64,000 bases of DNA, taken from contig SUXX01000002.1 in assembly GCA_015060735.1 (NCBI GenBank), positions 1-64,000 on the forward strand. The letters run 5' to 3'. Source of the DNA: Bacteroides sp. GTDB lineage: Bacteria > Bacteroidota > Bacteroidia > Bacteroidales > Bacteroidaceae. The position numbers and the translations under genes are program-made. The notes under the pieces are model-generated. The model was not told the DNA's origin and searched no databases. It worked only from the letters and a program-made list of their open reading frames with translations. Below are positions 36,404 to 46,620 of this stretch, piece by piece (positions within the stretch are counted from its first letter, which is position 1; each line of letters begins with the position of its first letter).

Positions 36404-38782
36404 ATGAAAACATTGAAATATGCCCTCCGCTTCTTGGTACGAAGCAAATCATACACCCTCATCAACTTGTTGGGGTTAGCCTTCAGCCTGGCTTGCTCCA
36501 TCATTCTGATGCGATACATCCATCGCGAACTGACCGTAGACACACATTGTGTGGATAGAGAAAACATTTATGGAGTAATATATTCGATGGAAGGGAATAT
36601 ATCTTTAGCTTCTGTCAACAACGAAAGACACGACAGCATCTGCATTGATGAAAGCACCGTTGAAGCTCGTACCCGAATCATTCTGGTAGAAAACGAGTAT
36701 GTCGTTTATCAAGGACATCGCTACATCGGTCATGTCATAGCTGCCGACAGTACCTATTTCGACCTGTTCCCTTTCCAAGCCATTCAAGGAAACTTCTCAC
36801 TATCCAATCCTGAGTCGGCCTTACTGATGGAAGGTTTTGCCAAAAGGATTTTCGGAAAAGAAAACCCTATCGGAAAAGTGTTGCGTTACTCGAATGGAAA
36901 GGACATTGTAGTAGCCGGTGTATTGAAAGAGCCAACCAACAAACGTAGCCTTCAGTTCGACATGATTCTTCCAACGGGACTATGCCAGTCTTGGGGCAGA
37001 ATTCCTACAGACTTTCTCCGTTTTACATCGGACGAAGCTATTCAACAGGCCAACCTAAACGGGCAATACCCACGCTACATCAATCCACATGCTACCCAAT
37101 GGGACACCCGCAAGTTTACTTTCTCGCTCATACCTTTGAAAGAAGCCTATTGGAATCAATCTCTCATGTATCAAACCGCCCCTATCATGGGTGTTAGCGG
37201 AAACAGTTCGCATCTATATATATTGGGTGCCATCTGTCTTTTGATTCTTTTGGCCGGTGTCATTAACTTTGTCAATCTTTATTTGGCCATTATGCAGAAG
37301 CGTAGTAAAATCTACATGCTTCGCAGGGTATTCGGGGCCGACGGAAAGGCACTATTCAAACACATTTATACCGAAAACTTCCTGCTTATTGCCTCTGCCC
37401 TGCTTGTAGCATGGCTACTAATTGAGATTAGTCAAGTTCCTATAGGACAAATGCTGGATACGACATTCACTTATACTCCGTTCGATGCATGGATTTCTAT
37501 GGGCATATTAGGCCTCCTTCCCGGCATGGTATCCGTCTATGCTTTCTGGCAATGTCGGCGTAAACTTCCCATCGCTTCCATTCGGGGTATCGAAATCACA
37601 TCACATCGCATCGGTTCACGCATGTTGCTACTTTTTACTCAATATGTCATGACTTTTTTATTGGTTATCGTAGCTTTTTATTTCAACAACCACCTAAGAC
37701 ACTTATTGAACACCCCTCCCGGATTCCGTACCGAGGGTATCATCGAAGCCAAACTGATTTACGAGTCACTCGATGAAGTAAGCTATACGCCTGAAGGTAG
37801 AAAAGCACGCATGGAAAGATTAGAGAAAACCAATCATCTATTGAATCAATGCCCAGACATTGAACAATGGACTACTTCTGCCTGGTCTATTTTAGGTTTC
37901 GACTATAAATTAAACTTTTCCAAAGAGGATGGCGAAACTTATCAGCTGAACCAGATGATTGTTACTCCGGAGTTCCTTGAGATATTCGACATACCGGTGT
38001 TGGAAGGAAATATCCCTAAAATAGGGAACAATGACTACGCACAATATCTGATAGCCAATCGTTCGGCCATGAAAACTTTGGGGTACACCTCTTGCGAAAA
38101 CGCCACACTAATCAACGAAAATATGCGTCGGCGTAGGCCACAAAGTGTACCATCTAAAATCGAAGCTGTTGTAGAGGATTATTTCGATCAACACATCAGT
38201 ATGGGAATCCGGCCCACTATTTTTAACATCACCAGAAATTATCCCAGTGATGTATACCATATAGCTTGTCGCCCGGGAAAGGTAGAAGCCGTTATCGACT
38301 ATCTGAAGAACGTGGAAAAGGAAGTCTACGGTGCTAGCGACTTCGAATATTCTTTGATAGCCGACAAAGTCAGCAAACTATACCAGGAAGACAAACGGAT
38401 AGCCGGTATCTATACACTCTTTTCCGGCATCGCTATTTTGATAATCTGCCTCGGTCTCTTTGGCATCTCGCTTTTCGACATCCGTCAACGATATCGCGAA
38501 ATTGCTATCCGCAAGGTGAACGGAGCAGGATTGAAAGACTTGTACCGGCTGCTTTTCCGCAAGTATCTGACGGTGTTGGGAGCCTCGTTTGTGGTAGCTG
38601 CTCCGTTGGCCTACTACCTCATCTACCGATACACGGCCGACTTTGCCGTAAAGGCTCCCATCAGCATCGGCATCTTTGCACTGGCTTTGCTCCTGATTAG
38701 CCTCATCTCGATGGGTACGCTTTGGTGGCAGATACGCAAAGCTGCAAATATCGACCCGGCAACGGTGATGAAAACTGAATAA
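36404..38782 (+). CDS. FtsX/MacB-type ABC permease 1
   Basis: 792 residues. Topology fits a doubled FtsX permease: an N-terminal helix (about 21-37) and a large extracytoplasmic MacB_PCD-like domain, then a three-helix bundle near 275-385. A second helix near 420 leads into a second ectodomain and a C-terminal three-helix FtsX bundle (about 670-785). It starts 8 bp after the adaptor gene. The first ~50 residues and last ~120 are near-identical to permeases 2 and 3, while the middle differs. MacB-type proteins transmit conformational change to expel substrates from the periplasm; no ATPase domain is fused, so a separate ATPase is needed (candidate at 49939). Confidence 0.9.
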   Translation: MKTLKYALRFLVRSKSYTLINLLGLAFSLACSIILMRYIHRELTVDTHCVDRENIYGVIYSMEGNISLASVNNERHDSICIDESTVEARTRIILVENEYVVYQGHRYIGHVIAADSTYFDLFPFQAIQGNFSLSNPESALLMEGFAKRIFGKENPIGKVLRYSNGKDIVVAGVLKEPTNKRSLQFDMILPTGLCQSWGRIPTDFLRFTSDEAIQQANLNGQYPRYINPHATQWDTRKFTFSLIPLKEAYWNQSLMYQTAPIMGVSGNSSHLYILGAICLLILLAGVINFVNLYLAIMQKRSKIYMLRRVFGADGKALFKHIYTENFLLIASALLVAWLLIEISQVPIGQMLDTTFTYTPFDAWISMGILGLLPGMVSVYAFWQCRRKLPIASIRGIEITSHRIGSRMLLLFTQYVMTFLLVIVAFYFNNHLRHLLNTPPGFRTEGIIEAKLIYESLDEVSYTPEGRKARMERLEKTNHLLNQCPDIEQWTTSAWSILGFDYKLNFSKEDGETYQLNQMIVTPEFLEIFDIPVLEGNIPKIGNNDYAQYLIANRSAMKTLGYTSCENATLINENMRRRRPQSVPSKIEAVVEDYFDQHISMGIRPTIFNITRNYPSDVYHIACRPGKVEAVIDYLKNVEKEVYGASDFEYSLIADKVSKLYQEDKRIAGIYTLFSGIAILIICLGLFGISLFDIRQRYREIAIRKVNGAGLKDLYRLLFRKYLTVLGASFVVAAPLAYYLIYRYTADFAVKAPISIGIFALALLLISLISMGTLWWQIRKAANIDPATVMKTE

Positions 38783-38787
38783 TACAT

Positions 38788-38867
38788 TTTGTCATCCTGA
38801 GCGAAGCGAAGGATCTGAACACATCACATGATGCATACAGATTCTTCACTACGTTCAGAATGACACG
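38788..38867. repeat. GTGTCATCCTGAG palindromic repeat, copy 10
   Basis: TTGTCATCCTGAGCGAAGC to CGTTCAGAATGACACG, between permeases 1 and 2. The whole 109-bp gap is almost identical to the gap between permeases 2 and 3. Confidence 0.85.
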
Positions 38868-38891
38868 ACAAAAAATCATAAATCAAGAAAC

Positions 38892-41258
38892 ATGAAAACA
38901 TTGAAATACGCCCTCCGCTTCCTGGTACGAAGCAAATCATACACCCTCATCAACTTGTTGGGGTTGGCCTTCAGCTTGGCATGCTCCATCATTCTGATGC
39001 GATACATCCATCGCGAACTGACCGTAGACACCCATTGTGTGGATAGAGACCGAGTGATAGCCTGCATTCGGGACATAAGTGGTAATGTATACACCAGTAG
39101 TCCCATGTATATGGATACTGTTTACATCAAAGACGAACAGATTCTACAACGATGCCAGATGGTTATCGAACGCAAAATCAACGTGGTGTATAATCGCCAA
39201 AGCTATGCCATGAATACCCTTGCCGCTGACAGTACTTTTTTCCATTTATTTGACTATCCGTTATATCAAGGAGAACGAAAGCTGGAAGCTCCCACCGATG
39301 CCCTTATCATGCGTGACTATGCCGAGCGAATATTCGGCAAAGAGAGTGCCCTAGGAAAGACCGTCAACCTTAACGGCGACGATGTTACAATCTGCGGCAT
39401 CATCGACAAGCCGGCATGTAAAACGATTTTATGTCCCGACCTCATCGTTTCCCGCCAACTGAAAAAACAATGGAAACATATGATAACCGAGGTTTTACAT
39501 GTACTACCATCGACCGACCTCAATGCCATCAATGCCGTCAGCAACGTCTACTCCGATGGTCCTAATCCCATACGATGGGAATTCAAAAGTTGGAAAGACC
39601 TTTATTTTGACACCCGTATGAAAAGTGATGATGACCTTCAGGGCATTCTCCAATTCGGCAACCGCACTTATCTTCATATTCTAATCTTGGTCGTTGGCTT
39701 ACTTCTTCTAGTCGGCATCTTGAACTTTGTCAACCTCTACATGGTGTTCATGATGAAACGCTCCAAAGAATATGGTATCAAGAAGGTATTCGGTTTGCAA
39801 AAAATGCCGTTCTTTCTACAAATCTGGATGGAGAACCTGCTGTTGGCCATTGCCGCATTATTGGTAGCCTGGCTATTGGTCGAAATTACCCAAGTTCCGG
39901 TAAGCCGACTGATGCAGGACGAAATCGGTTACTCTACATTCGACTGGCAATTGTCAGCCGGTTTCATCCTGGTTTTACCTTTACTCACTTCCATCTATCC
40001 ATTTGTGCGATACAATTATCTCTCTCCGATAGTTTCCATCCGTTCCATTGCCGGAAACCGTCAATCCGTTGTAGTCCGTATGGGATTCTTGTTTGTGCAA
40101 TACATCATTACTACGTTACTGATAGTAGCTTCGCTCTATTTCAACAAGCATCTGCAACACTTACTGAATACCCCTCCCGGCTATCAAACAGAAAACATTC
40201 TGATAGCCGAGCTGCTACATGAGAATTATTTTATTGACCCTCAAAAAGTTGATTTTGAAGGTGCAAAACAACGCGTCAAACGTATTCAACAAAGATTGGA
40301 TGAGTGTCCTTACATCGAGAGTTGGGGCAGCGAAAGAGCCACGATATTGGGTGACGGTACTACCTTTGAACTCATTAATGACAAAGACCAAAAAGTAACC
40401 GTAAAGTGCATGTTCGTTTCGGCCAATTTCTTCCACATGCATGGAATTAAAGCAGTAGAAGGCGAATTAATTGAATCCGAAGCATTCTCTGAAAACAAAT
40501 TGTTCTTAAACCAATCGGCTTTGAAAGCATTCGGATATACTCACTATAAAGACGCTTTTCTAAGAAGCGAGCGTCCTCTCTGGATTATGTATGTCAATGG
40601 AAAAATCATAGAAGGCGGAGTTAAACCGATGCCCGTCACTGCCGTCATTGAAGATTATTATCCCGGACATCTGACAGAAGGCATCTCTCCAATTGCATTT
40701 TTGGTATCCAAGGACAATGGCTTTCAAAAAGTCTACCTGAGAGTAAAGGAAGGAAAAAAGAAAGCAGTCATCGACTATCTAAAAACGATAGAGCAAGAAA
40801 TTTATCATACCGATGATTTCCACCATACCTGGTTAGAAGATGAAGTGAAAGCTCTTTACAAAGAAGACCGCCAGATAGCCACCATTTATTCCGTCTTTGC
40901 CTTGATAGCCATTGCCGTATCGTGCCTCGGCCTGTTCGGAATCTCGCTTTTCGACATCCGTCAGCGTTATCGTGAGATTGCCATCCGCAAGATGAACGGA
41001 GCAGGATTGAAAGACTTGTACCGGTTGCTTTTCCGCAAGTATCTCACTGTGTTGGGAACCTCGTTTGTGGTAGCTGCTCCGTTGGCCTACTACCTCATCT
41101 ACCGATACACGGCCGACTTTGCCGTAAAGGCTCCCATCAGCATCGACATCTTTGCACTGGCTTTGCTCCTAATTAGCCTCATCTCGATGGGTACGCTTTG
41201 GTGGCAGATACGCAAAGCTGCAAATATCGACCCGGCAACGGTGATGAAAACTGAATAA
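38892..41258 (+). CDS. FtsX/MacB-type ABC permease 2
   Basis: 788 residues, same doubled FtsX/MacB_PCD layout as permease 1. The N terminus through HRELTVDTHCVDR and the C terminus from CLGLFGISLFDIRQRYRE onwards are near-identical to permeases 1 and 3. The ectodomains between them are only loosely alike; permeases 2 and 3 resemble each other more (MKRxKEYGIKKVFGLQ). No own sigma-54 site is seen, so it is probably read from the promoter at 33631 unless the repeat in the gap interferes. Confidence 0.9.
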   Translation: MKTLKYALRFLVRSKSYTLINLLGLAFSLACSIILMRYIHRELTVDTHCVDRDRVIACIRDISGNVYTSSPMYMDTVYIKDEQILQRCQMVIERKINVVYNRQSYAMNTLAADSTFFHLFDYPLYQGERKLEAPTDALIMRDYAERIFGKESALGKTVNLNGDDVTICGIIDKPACKTILCPDLIVSRQLKKQWKHMITEVLHVLPSTDLNAINAVSNVYSDGPNPIRWEFKSWKDLYFDTRMKSDDDLQGILQFGNRTYLHILILVVGLLLLVGILNFVNLYMVFMMKRSKEYGIKKVFGLQKMPFFLQIWMENLLLAIAALLVAWLLVEITQVPVSRLMQDEIGYSTFDWQLSAGFILVLPLLTSIYPFVRYNYLSPIVSIRSIAGNRQSVVVRMGFLFVQYIITTLLIVASLYFNKHLQHLLNTPPGYQTENILIAELLHENYFIDPQKVDFEGAKQRVKRIQQRLDECPYIESWGSERATILGDGTTFELINDKDQKVTVKCMFVSANFFHMHGIKAVEGELIESEAFSENKLFLNQSALKAFGYTHYKDAFLRSERPLWIMYVNGKIIEGGVKPMPVTAVIEDYYPGHLTEGISPIAFLVSKDNGFQKVYLRVKEGKKKAVIDYLKTIEQEIYHTDDFHHTWLEDEVKALYKEDRQIATIYSVFALIAIAVSCLGLFGISLFDIRQRYREIAIRKMNGAGLKDLYRLLFRKYLTVLGTSFVVAAPLAYYLIYRYTADFAVKAPISIDIFALALLLISLISMGTLWWQIRKAANIDPATVMKTE

Positions 41259-41265
41259 TACATTT

Positions 41266-41343
41266 TGTCATCCTGAGCAACGCGAAGAATCTGAACACAT
41301 CACATGATGCATACAGATTCTTCACTACGTTCAGAATGACACG
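41266..41343. repeat. GTGTCATCCTGAG palindromic repeat, copy 11
   Basis: TGTCATCCTGAGCAACG to CGTTCAGAATGACACG. It differs from copy 10 by only a few bases, as expected if the gap was duplicated along with the permease gene. Confidence 0.85.
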
Positions 41344-41367
41344 ACAAAAAATCATAAATCAAGAAAC

Positions 41368-43788
41368 ATGAAAACATTGAAATATGCCCTCCGCTTCTTG
41401 GTACGAAGCAAATCATACACCCTCATCAACTTGTTGGGGTTAGCCTTCAGCCTGGCATGCAGCATCATCCTGATGCGATACATCCATCGCGAATGGACGG
41501 TAGAATCACATTGCATTCGTCCGGATGAAGTAATAACAATCCTCAACAAGGATTATGAATACCAGTACCCTATATCCCAACAGGAAATGCTCAGTTTTCA
41601 TCCTGATTTGAAAGAAATAGCTATACCCGAAGAAAAAATCATCGAATCTTGTCAATTTGTAATTGCAACGGATATAGATTTTCAGATTGATAAGATAGCC
41701 TACAACTTGGATTTACTGGCAGTAGACAGCACTTATTTCCACTTTTTCGATTATCCTTTAGTAGAAGGAGAACTATGCCTAAACCATCCAGAAGATGCTA
41801 TTCTAACCAAAGCTTGTGCCCAACGGCTTTTCGGCAAGGAAAGTGCTGTGGGTAAAGTGTTGAATGCATTCGGTAAAGACATCACGGTTCGTGGCGTAAT
41901 CGACCAACCAGTTTATAAGACAATTCTGAATTTTGAACTCCTAGTCTCTCAACAACTAATTGAATGGAGTTCAATCAAGGGTGGTTGGTTACGTATTCTT
42001 CCCGGAGAAGTGGATTTAAAAAGTGTCAATGCCAAAACAGATGTATTCGGAAGTGTCAAATCTAACGACATCTATGAAAATACAGATATACGCCATGAGT
42101 ATATTCCTTGGAAAGACATTTTCTACAAGCGTTGGACGGCCAAGGAAGAGACCGTAAAATTAGGGAACCATACTTACGAATTAATGCTTATAGGGGTTAT
42201 CATTATCCTGTTGTTGGTAGGTATGATAAACTTCGTCAACCTCTATATGATTTATACGATGAAACGCCAAAAAGAATATGGAATTAAGAAAGTATTTGGC
42301 TTACAAGGTTTCCCTTTCTTCTTCCAAATTTGGTTGGAGAACGTAATGCTATCTCTCTGTGCCCTACTGATAGCATGGCTATTAGTGGAAATCACGATAC
42401 CACTTTGTGAAAGGCTAATGAATGAATCAATGACTGGATATAATCTGTTCGACCTACAACTATCTTTTACCTTTCTGTTGGTTTTTCCAATCATTGCTTC
42501 GCTTTATCCGTTCATCAAACATAATTATTTCCGCCCCATCACTTCCATTCGAAGTGTAACTGGAAGTAAGGAAAACATTGTCGTACGTATGAGCTTCCTA
42601 TTCCTACAATATACCATCACCTTAACTTTGTTAATCGTAGCGATGTATTTCAATCGACAGTTACACTTCCAACAAAATACCCCAATGGGATTCCGAAGCG
42701 AAGGTGTACTATATGCAGAATTGGTAAACCAAAGCCAGTTTAACTATAGTTATGGAGACCTCAAAGAATTTATGGAAGTATGGAAAGTAAAAAACAGCTT
42801 CTACGAACAGAAGCTGAACGAATGTCCTTTCATCGACAAATGGGTACCTACCCGATCAGAAAACATTCTCAATAATGAAATGCAAAATGAAATCATCAAT
42901 GACAAAAATGAGACACACAACCTCATTACTAAATTTGTAGAAAGTGATTTTTTCGATATTCACGATGTGAAAATAACAAATGGCGTGATACCCGAACCTG
43001 AAGAAAATGGTTTCAATGTGGAAGTTGTTCTAAACGAATCAGCCATGAAACAACTTGGGTACAAAGACATTCAGGAAGCTTTTATCCGAAGTAAGGATCC
43101 ACTATGGGTAGGATACGATCCCAAGACAAAAGAAACGTTTAAAGGAGGAGTCGAACCAATGCCTGTCAGAGCGGTTATATCTGATTTTTATGCAGGGCAT
43201 GTAAGCGAGGGTATCAAACCGATGATGTTCTTAGTGGATAATGACCGAATGCGAGGACATGTAATCATAAGTACGCATAAAGGAAAGGAAAAAGAGACTA
43301 TCGAATACTTAAAAGCAATGGTCAAAGAAATGACAGGTAGTGAGGATTTTGTATATTCTTGGTTGCAAGATGAAGTGAACAAGCTCTATGATGACGACCG
43401 TCGTCTGACAATTATCTATTCCGTCTTTGCCCTGATAGCCATTGCCGTATCGTGCCTCGGTCTGTTCGGCATCTCGCTTTTCGACATCCGTCAGCGTTAT
43501 CGCGAAATTGCTATCCGCAAAGTGAACGGAGCCGGATTGAAAGACTTGTACCGGTTGCTTTTCCGCAAGTATCTGACCGTGTTGGGAGCATCGTTTGTGG
43601 TAGCTGCTCCGTTGGCCTACTACCTCATCTACCGATACACGGCCGACTTTGCCGTAAAGGCTCCCATCAGCATCGGTATCTTTGCACTGGCTTTGCTCCT
43701 GATTAGCCTCATCTCGATGGGTACGCTTTGGTGGCAGATACGCAAAGCTGCAAATATCGACCCAGCAACGGTGATGAAAACTGAATAA
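41368..43788 (+). CDS. FtsX/MacB-type ABC permease 3
   Basis: 806 residues, same fold and shared ends as permeases 1 and 2. The divergent ectodomains run roughly from residue 50 to 270 and from 430 to 680. The final 350 bp are nearly the same as in the two genes before it, pointing to tandem duplication and repeated gene conversion. It is the last gene of the first export operon; a repeat-rich gap follows. Confidence 0.9.
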   Translation: MKTLKYALRFLVRSKSYTLINLLGLAFSLACSIILMRYIHREWTVESHCIRPDEVITILNKDYEYQYPISQQEMLSFHPDLKEIAIPEEKIIESCQFVIATDIDFQIDKIAYNLDLLAVDSTYFHFFDYPLVEGELCLNHPEDAILTKACAQRLFGKESAVGKVLNAFGKDITVRGVIDQPVYKTILNFELLVSQQLIEWSSIKGGWLRILPGEVDLKSVNAKTDVFGSVKSNDIYENTDIRHEYIPWKDIFYKRWTAKEETVKLGNHTYELMLIGVIIILLLVGMINFVNLYMIYTMKRQKEYGIKKVFGLQGFPFFFQIWLENVMLSLCALLIAWLLVEITIPLCERLMNESMTGYNLFDLQLSFTFLLVFPIIASLYPFIKHNYFRPITSIRSVTGSKENIVVRMSFLFLQYTITLTLLIVAMYFNRQLHFQQNTPMGFRSEGVLYAELVNQSQFNYSYGDLKEFMEVWKVKNSFYEQKLNECPFIDKWVPTRSENILNNEMQNEIINDKNETHNLITKFVESDFFDIHDVKITNGVIPEPEENGFNVEVVLNESAMKQLGYKDIQEAFIRSKDPLWVGYDPKTKETFKGGVEPMPVRAVISDFYAGHVSEGIKPMMFLVDNDRMRGHVIISTHKGKEKETIEYLKAMVKEMTGSEDFVYSWLQDEVNKLYDDDRRLTIIYSVFALIAIAVSCLGLFGISLFDIRQRYREIAIRKVNGAGLKDLYRLLFRKYLTVLGASFVVAAPLAYYLIYRYTADFAVKAPISIGIFALALLLISLISMGTLWWQIRKAANIDPATVMKTE

Positions 43789-43793
43789 AGGTT

Positions 43794-44005
43794 GAAAATA
43801 GGTTTCACAAGTTTCACAGGATTATAACTAACTGATTTACAAGCGACAGGCGTGAAACTTCAAGCATTCACAATAGTTTCACAGGTTTCACACCTCCATA
43901 ACATCAGGTGAAACTTGTGAAGCTTGGTGAAACCGTCCTAGTTTCACATGTAAGCATTGAATATCAACAAGTTGCACATCGGTGAAACTTGTGAAACCTA
44001 TTTTC
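43794..44005. repeat. Cluster of GTTTCAC/GTGAAAC repeats bounded by 24-bp inverted repeats
   Basis: A perfect 24-bp inverted pair, GAAAATAGGTTTCACAAG... at 43794-43817 and its complement at 43982-44005, frames about ten copies of GTTTCAC in both orientations. There is no reading frame. The transcript could fold into a large multi-branched structure just after permease 3. Confidence 0.8.
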
Positions 44006-44044
44006 GAAAGTTATTAATGGGAATCAAAACATGAAGGCGAATTT

Positions 44045-44106
44045 AAAAAACGTCAAGGCATTTTTTAAAAACGTCAAGGCGTTTGAAGTAAAACGTCAAG
44101 GCGTTT
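44045..44106. repeat. Three tandem AAAACGTCAAGGCGTTT repeats
   Basis: Copies at 44045-44065, 44067-44084 and 44090-44106, each an imperfect palindrome around CGTCAAGGCG. Related copies lie at 54463-54505. Confidence 0.75.
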
Positions 44107-44115
44107 GTATGAAGT

Positions 44116-44150
44116 GTGCGATTCCGCACGCAAAAAGTTCGAAAACGCAC
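44116..44150 (+). promoter_or_regulatory. Tandem dyads: candidate activator site (site 3)
   Basis: GTGCGATTCCGCAC at 44116-44129 and GTTCGAAAACGCAC at 44137-44150 (one half-site change), start to start 21 bp. Confidence 0.8.
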
Positions 44151-44206
44151 ACCTTTTCACAAGCATCCAAAAGCATTACATCCTCACAACCAACAACTTA
44201 ACACTT

Positions 44207-44221
44207 TGGCACGATTTTTGC
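44207..44221 (+). promoter_or_regulatory. Sigma-54 promoter of permease 4
   Basis: TGGCACGATTTTTGC, identical to the promoters at 33631 and 47482; GG at 44208 lies 57 bp after dyad B. Confidence 0.9.
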
Positions 44222-44267
44222 TCTAGAATTTATATAGAAGAACGGAATAAAAACTATCTTTAGCATC

Positions 44268-46601
44268 ATGATTACACACTATCTGAAAGTTGCCATACGC
44301 AATTTATTAAAATACAAGACACAGACCTTTATCAGTATTCTAGGGCTGGCAGTAGGGTTTGTTTGCTTTATCCTTTCTGCCTTTTGGATTCATTATGAAA
44401 TGACATACGATGCCTTTCATAGAGATGCCGAACGCATCTATTGGGTAACAACCAATGACGTGATGCGTCTTCCTTATCCTATAGGGAAACATTGGCAAGA
44501 TAATTATGCCGAAATAGAAGATTATGCCATCTTTGAAGCTTACGACCAAAGACTCTACTACAACGAGAAAAAGGGAGAGACCTATTTCTCATTCGCCGAT
44601 AGTTCTTTCATGAACATGATGGATATCCGAATACTGGAAGGAAATGCCAATTTCATGACATCGGAAAAGGGAGAAATTGCCATTACAGAAGATAAAGCCA
44701 AAGAACTATTTGGCCATGAGAGTCCACTTGGTAAAGAGGTACAATTAGGAAATCAAAAGCAAACTATCTGTGCCGTAGTAAACGGATGGGGCAAACACAC
44801 CAACATCCCCTACGAATTCATGGGGAACTTGCGTTATTCCAAAGAATGGTTTGCCCGTATTTTTCATGTATTGATAAAGGTGCATCCTGGAAGTAACATA
44901 AAGGAATTGGAAAGAAAGATGAACGAAAACATCCCCGAGGAGATGAAAAAGAACAATTACGGTTCAATCCCTACATTCAAACTGATTCCATTAACCCAAA
45001 TACGATATGCTGAAGGCTCGCCTACGAAAAAAGAAACCGATATTACATTCAATTACATCGTATACATCTCCATAGCCGGACTTCTTATCATCATCTGTGC
45101 CTTGACCAATTATGCTTCAGTTTTCATTAACCGCATCCGTATTCGACGGAAAGAATTGATGCTTCGCCGGGTAAACGGTTCGTCCATTTATGCTATAACC
45201 ACTTTACTAACCGTAGAATTCGTGTGCTTGCTCATAACAGCCCTATTCATCGGGTTTGCATTGATTGAAATCGTTTTCCCTTGGTTCTGCCAATATGCCC
45301 AAATTACTACACCACGAATAGAGGTTTACCAAGAGAGTGCCTTATATGCTTTGGTGATAACTCTTTTTACCGTTTTGTGCTTCGGAAGCATCAACTTCTA
45401 TCTACAACGATCCTCCATTTCTCATGATGCAAACAACTATCATAGCAGGGGAAAAGAAGTGTTTGCTCGGAAAGGCAGTATTGTTCTACAACTGATAATC
45501 AGCATATCGTTCATATTCTGCACAATTATCATAAACAAGCAACTTCATTATCTGAAGAATACCGATTTAGGTATGACACACCACAATATCGGAAGCCTTG
45601 CCATTTGGTCGAACGAAGATATGAATGTATGGAAAGAAAAAATCGAAGCTTTACCCATGGTGACCGAAGTGCTTCCACCTAAATATTTTCCGTTGACAAC
45701 AATACATAGCATGATGTCGACCGACATAAATCAATGGGACGGATTGGGAACAACTCCCGACAAAGCCATCAACCTTGAACTGATTCCTAGCAGTAAAGAA
45801 TTCTTTGAGTTATATGGCATAGAACTATTGGCCGGTGATTGGATAACCGAGAAATCATCCATTGCAGACATATGCATCACCGAAAGTACTGCTCATCGCC
45901 TTGGTTGGACAGTGGACGAAGCTATCGGTAAACGCATTTCTGCCGGTGATAAAGTGTCAATGGTGGTAACCGGTGTTGTAAATGACTGTGCTTATTACAG
46001 CCCCTCAGTACAGCCTCCAGCATCCGCTTTTTATAACACCGAGAAACAAAAACACATGTGGTTAAGATGTTTTGTGCTTTTCAAATTCCAAGAAGGCACC
46101 TGGGACAAGTGTAAACAAATGATTGAAGAAATGTACGAAAAAGAATGTCCGGACAAATGGCTCCGACTATACAACGAAGAAGAGGAATACTCAAAATACT
46201 TACACTCCGAAAGCATGCTTACCAAGTTATTGGAAGCAGCCTCGATAGTTTGCATCCTCATTTCGATCTTCGGCATCTATTCTTTGGTGACTCTCACCTG
46301 CGAACAACGTCGGAAAGAAATAGCCATCCGCAAGGTAAATGGTGCCAAGACAAAAGATATTCTGAAAATATTTGGCAAAGAATACATGCAACTCTTGTTG
46401 ATTGCTTCCGCTCTAGCATTCCCCGTCAGTTATGTGGTAATGAAAGAATGGTTGGAAGCCTATAACCGACAGATTACTATCGGCATCACTCCGTTTGCAA
46501 TCATCTTCGCCGGTATAGCTGCTTTTATCGTCCTTTGTATCGGCCATCGGATATGGAGAGCCATCAACGAGAATCCGTCCGAAGTAATTAAAAGTGAATG
46601 A
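44268..46601 (+). CDS. FtsX/MacB-type ABC permease 4
   Basis: 777 residues with the same doubled FtsX/MacB_PCD layout: N-terminal helix (about 20-38), central bundle near 265-375, C-terminal bundle from about 660. It is not part of the near-identical set: the ends differ from permeases 1-3 (start MITHYLKVAIRNLLKYKTQT; conserved RRKEIAIRKVNGAK near the end). It has its own sigma-54 promoter, whose leader is almost identical to that of permease 5. A MntA-HepT pair follows. Confidence 0.9.
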   Translation: MITHYLKVAIRNLLKYKTQTFISILGLAVGFVCFILSAFWIHYEMTYDAFHRDAERIYWVTTNDVMRLPYPIGKHWQDNYAEIEDYAIFEAYDQRLYYNEKKGETYFSFADSSFMNMMDIRILEGNANFMTSEKGEIAITEDKAKELFGHESPLGKEVQLGNQKQTICAVVNGWGKHTNIPYEFMGNLRYSKEWFARIFHVLIKVHPGSNIKELERKMNENIPEEMKKNNYGSIPTFKLIPLTQIRYAEGSPTKKETDITFNYIVYISIAGLLIIICALTNYASVFINRIRIRRKELMLRRVNGSSIYAITTLLTVEFVCLLITALFIGFALIEIVFPWFCQYAQITTPRIEVYQESALYALVITLFTVLCFGSINFYLQRSSISHDANNYHSRGKEVFARKGSIVLQLIISISFIFCTIIINKQLHYLKNTDLGMTHHNIGSLAIWSNEDMNVWKEKIEALPMVTEVLPPKYFPLTTIHSMMSTDINQWDGLGTTPDKAINLELIPSSKEFFELYGIELLAGDWITEKSSIADICITESTAHRLGWTVDEAIGKRISAGDKVSMVVTGVVNDCAYYSPSVQPPASAFYNTEKQKHMWLRCFVLFKFQEGTWDKCKQMIEEMYEKECPDKWLRLYNEEEEYSKYLHSESMLTKLLEAASIVCILISIFGIYSLVTLTCEQRRKEIAIRKVNGAKTKDILKIFGKEYMQLLLIASALAFPVSYVVMKEWLEAYNRQITIGITPFAIIFAGIAAFIVLCIGHRIWRAINENPSEVIKSE

Positions 46602-46620
46602 AAAACAAGTACCACTTTAT

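Noticed and set aside
43794..44106. Repeat cluster as a CRISPR array
   Set aside because: Units are 7-bp and inverted with no constant spacing or spacers, and no cas genes are near.
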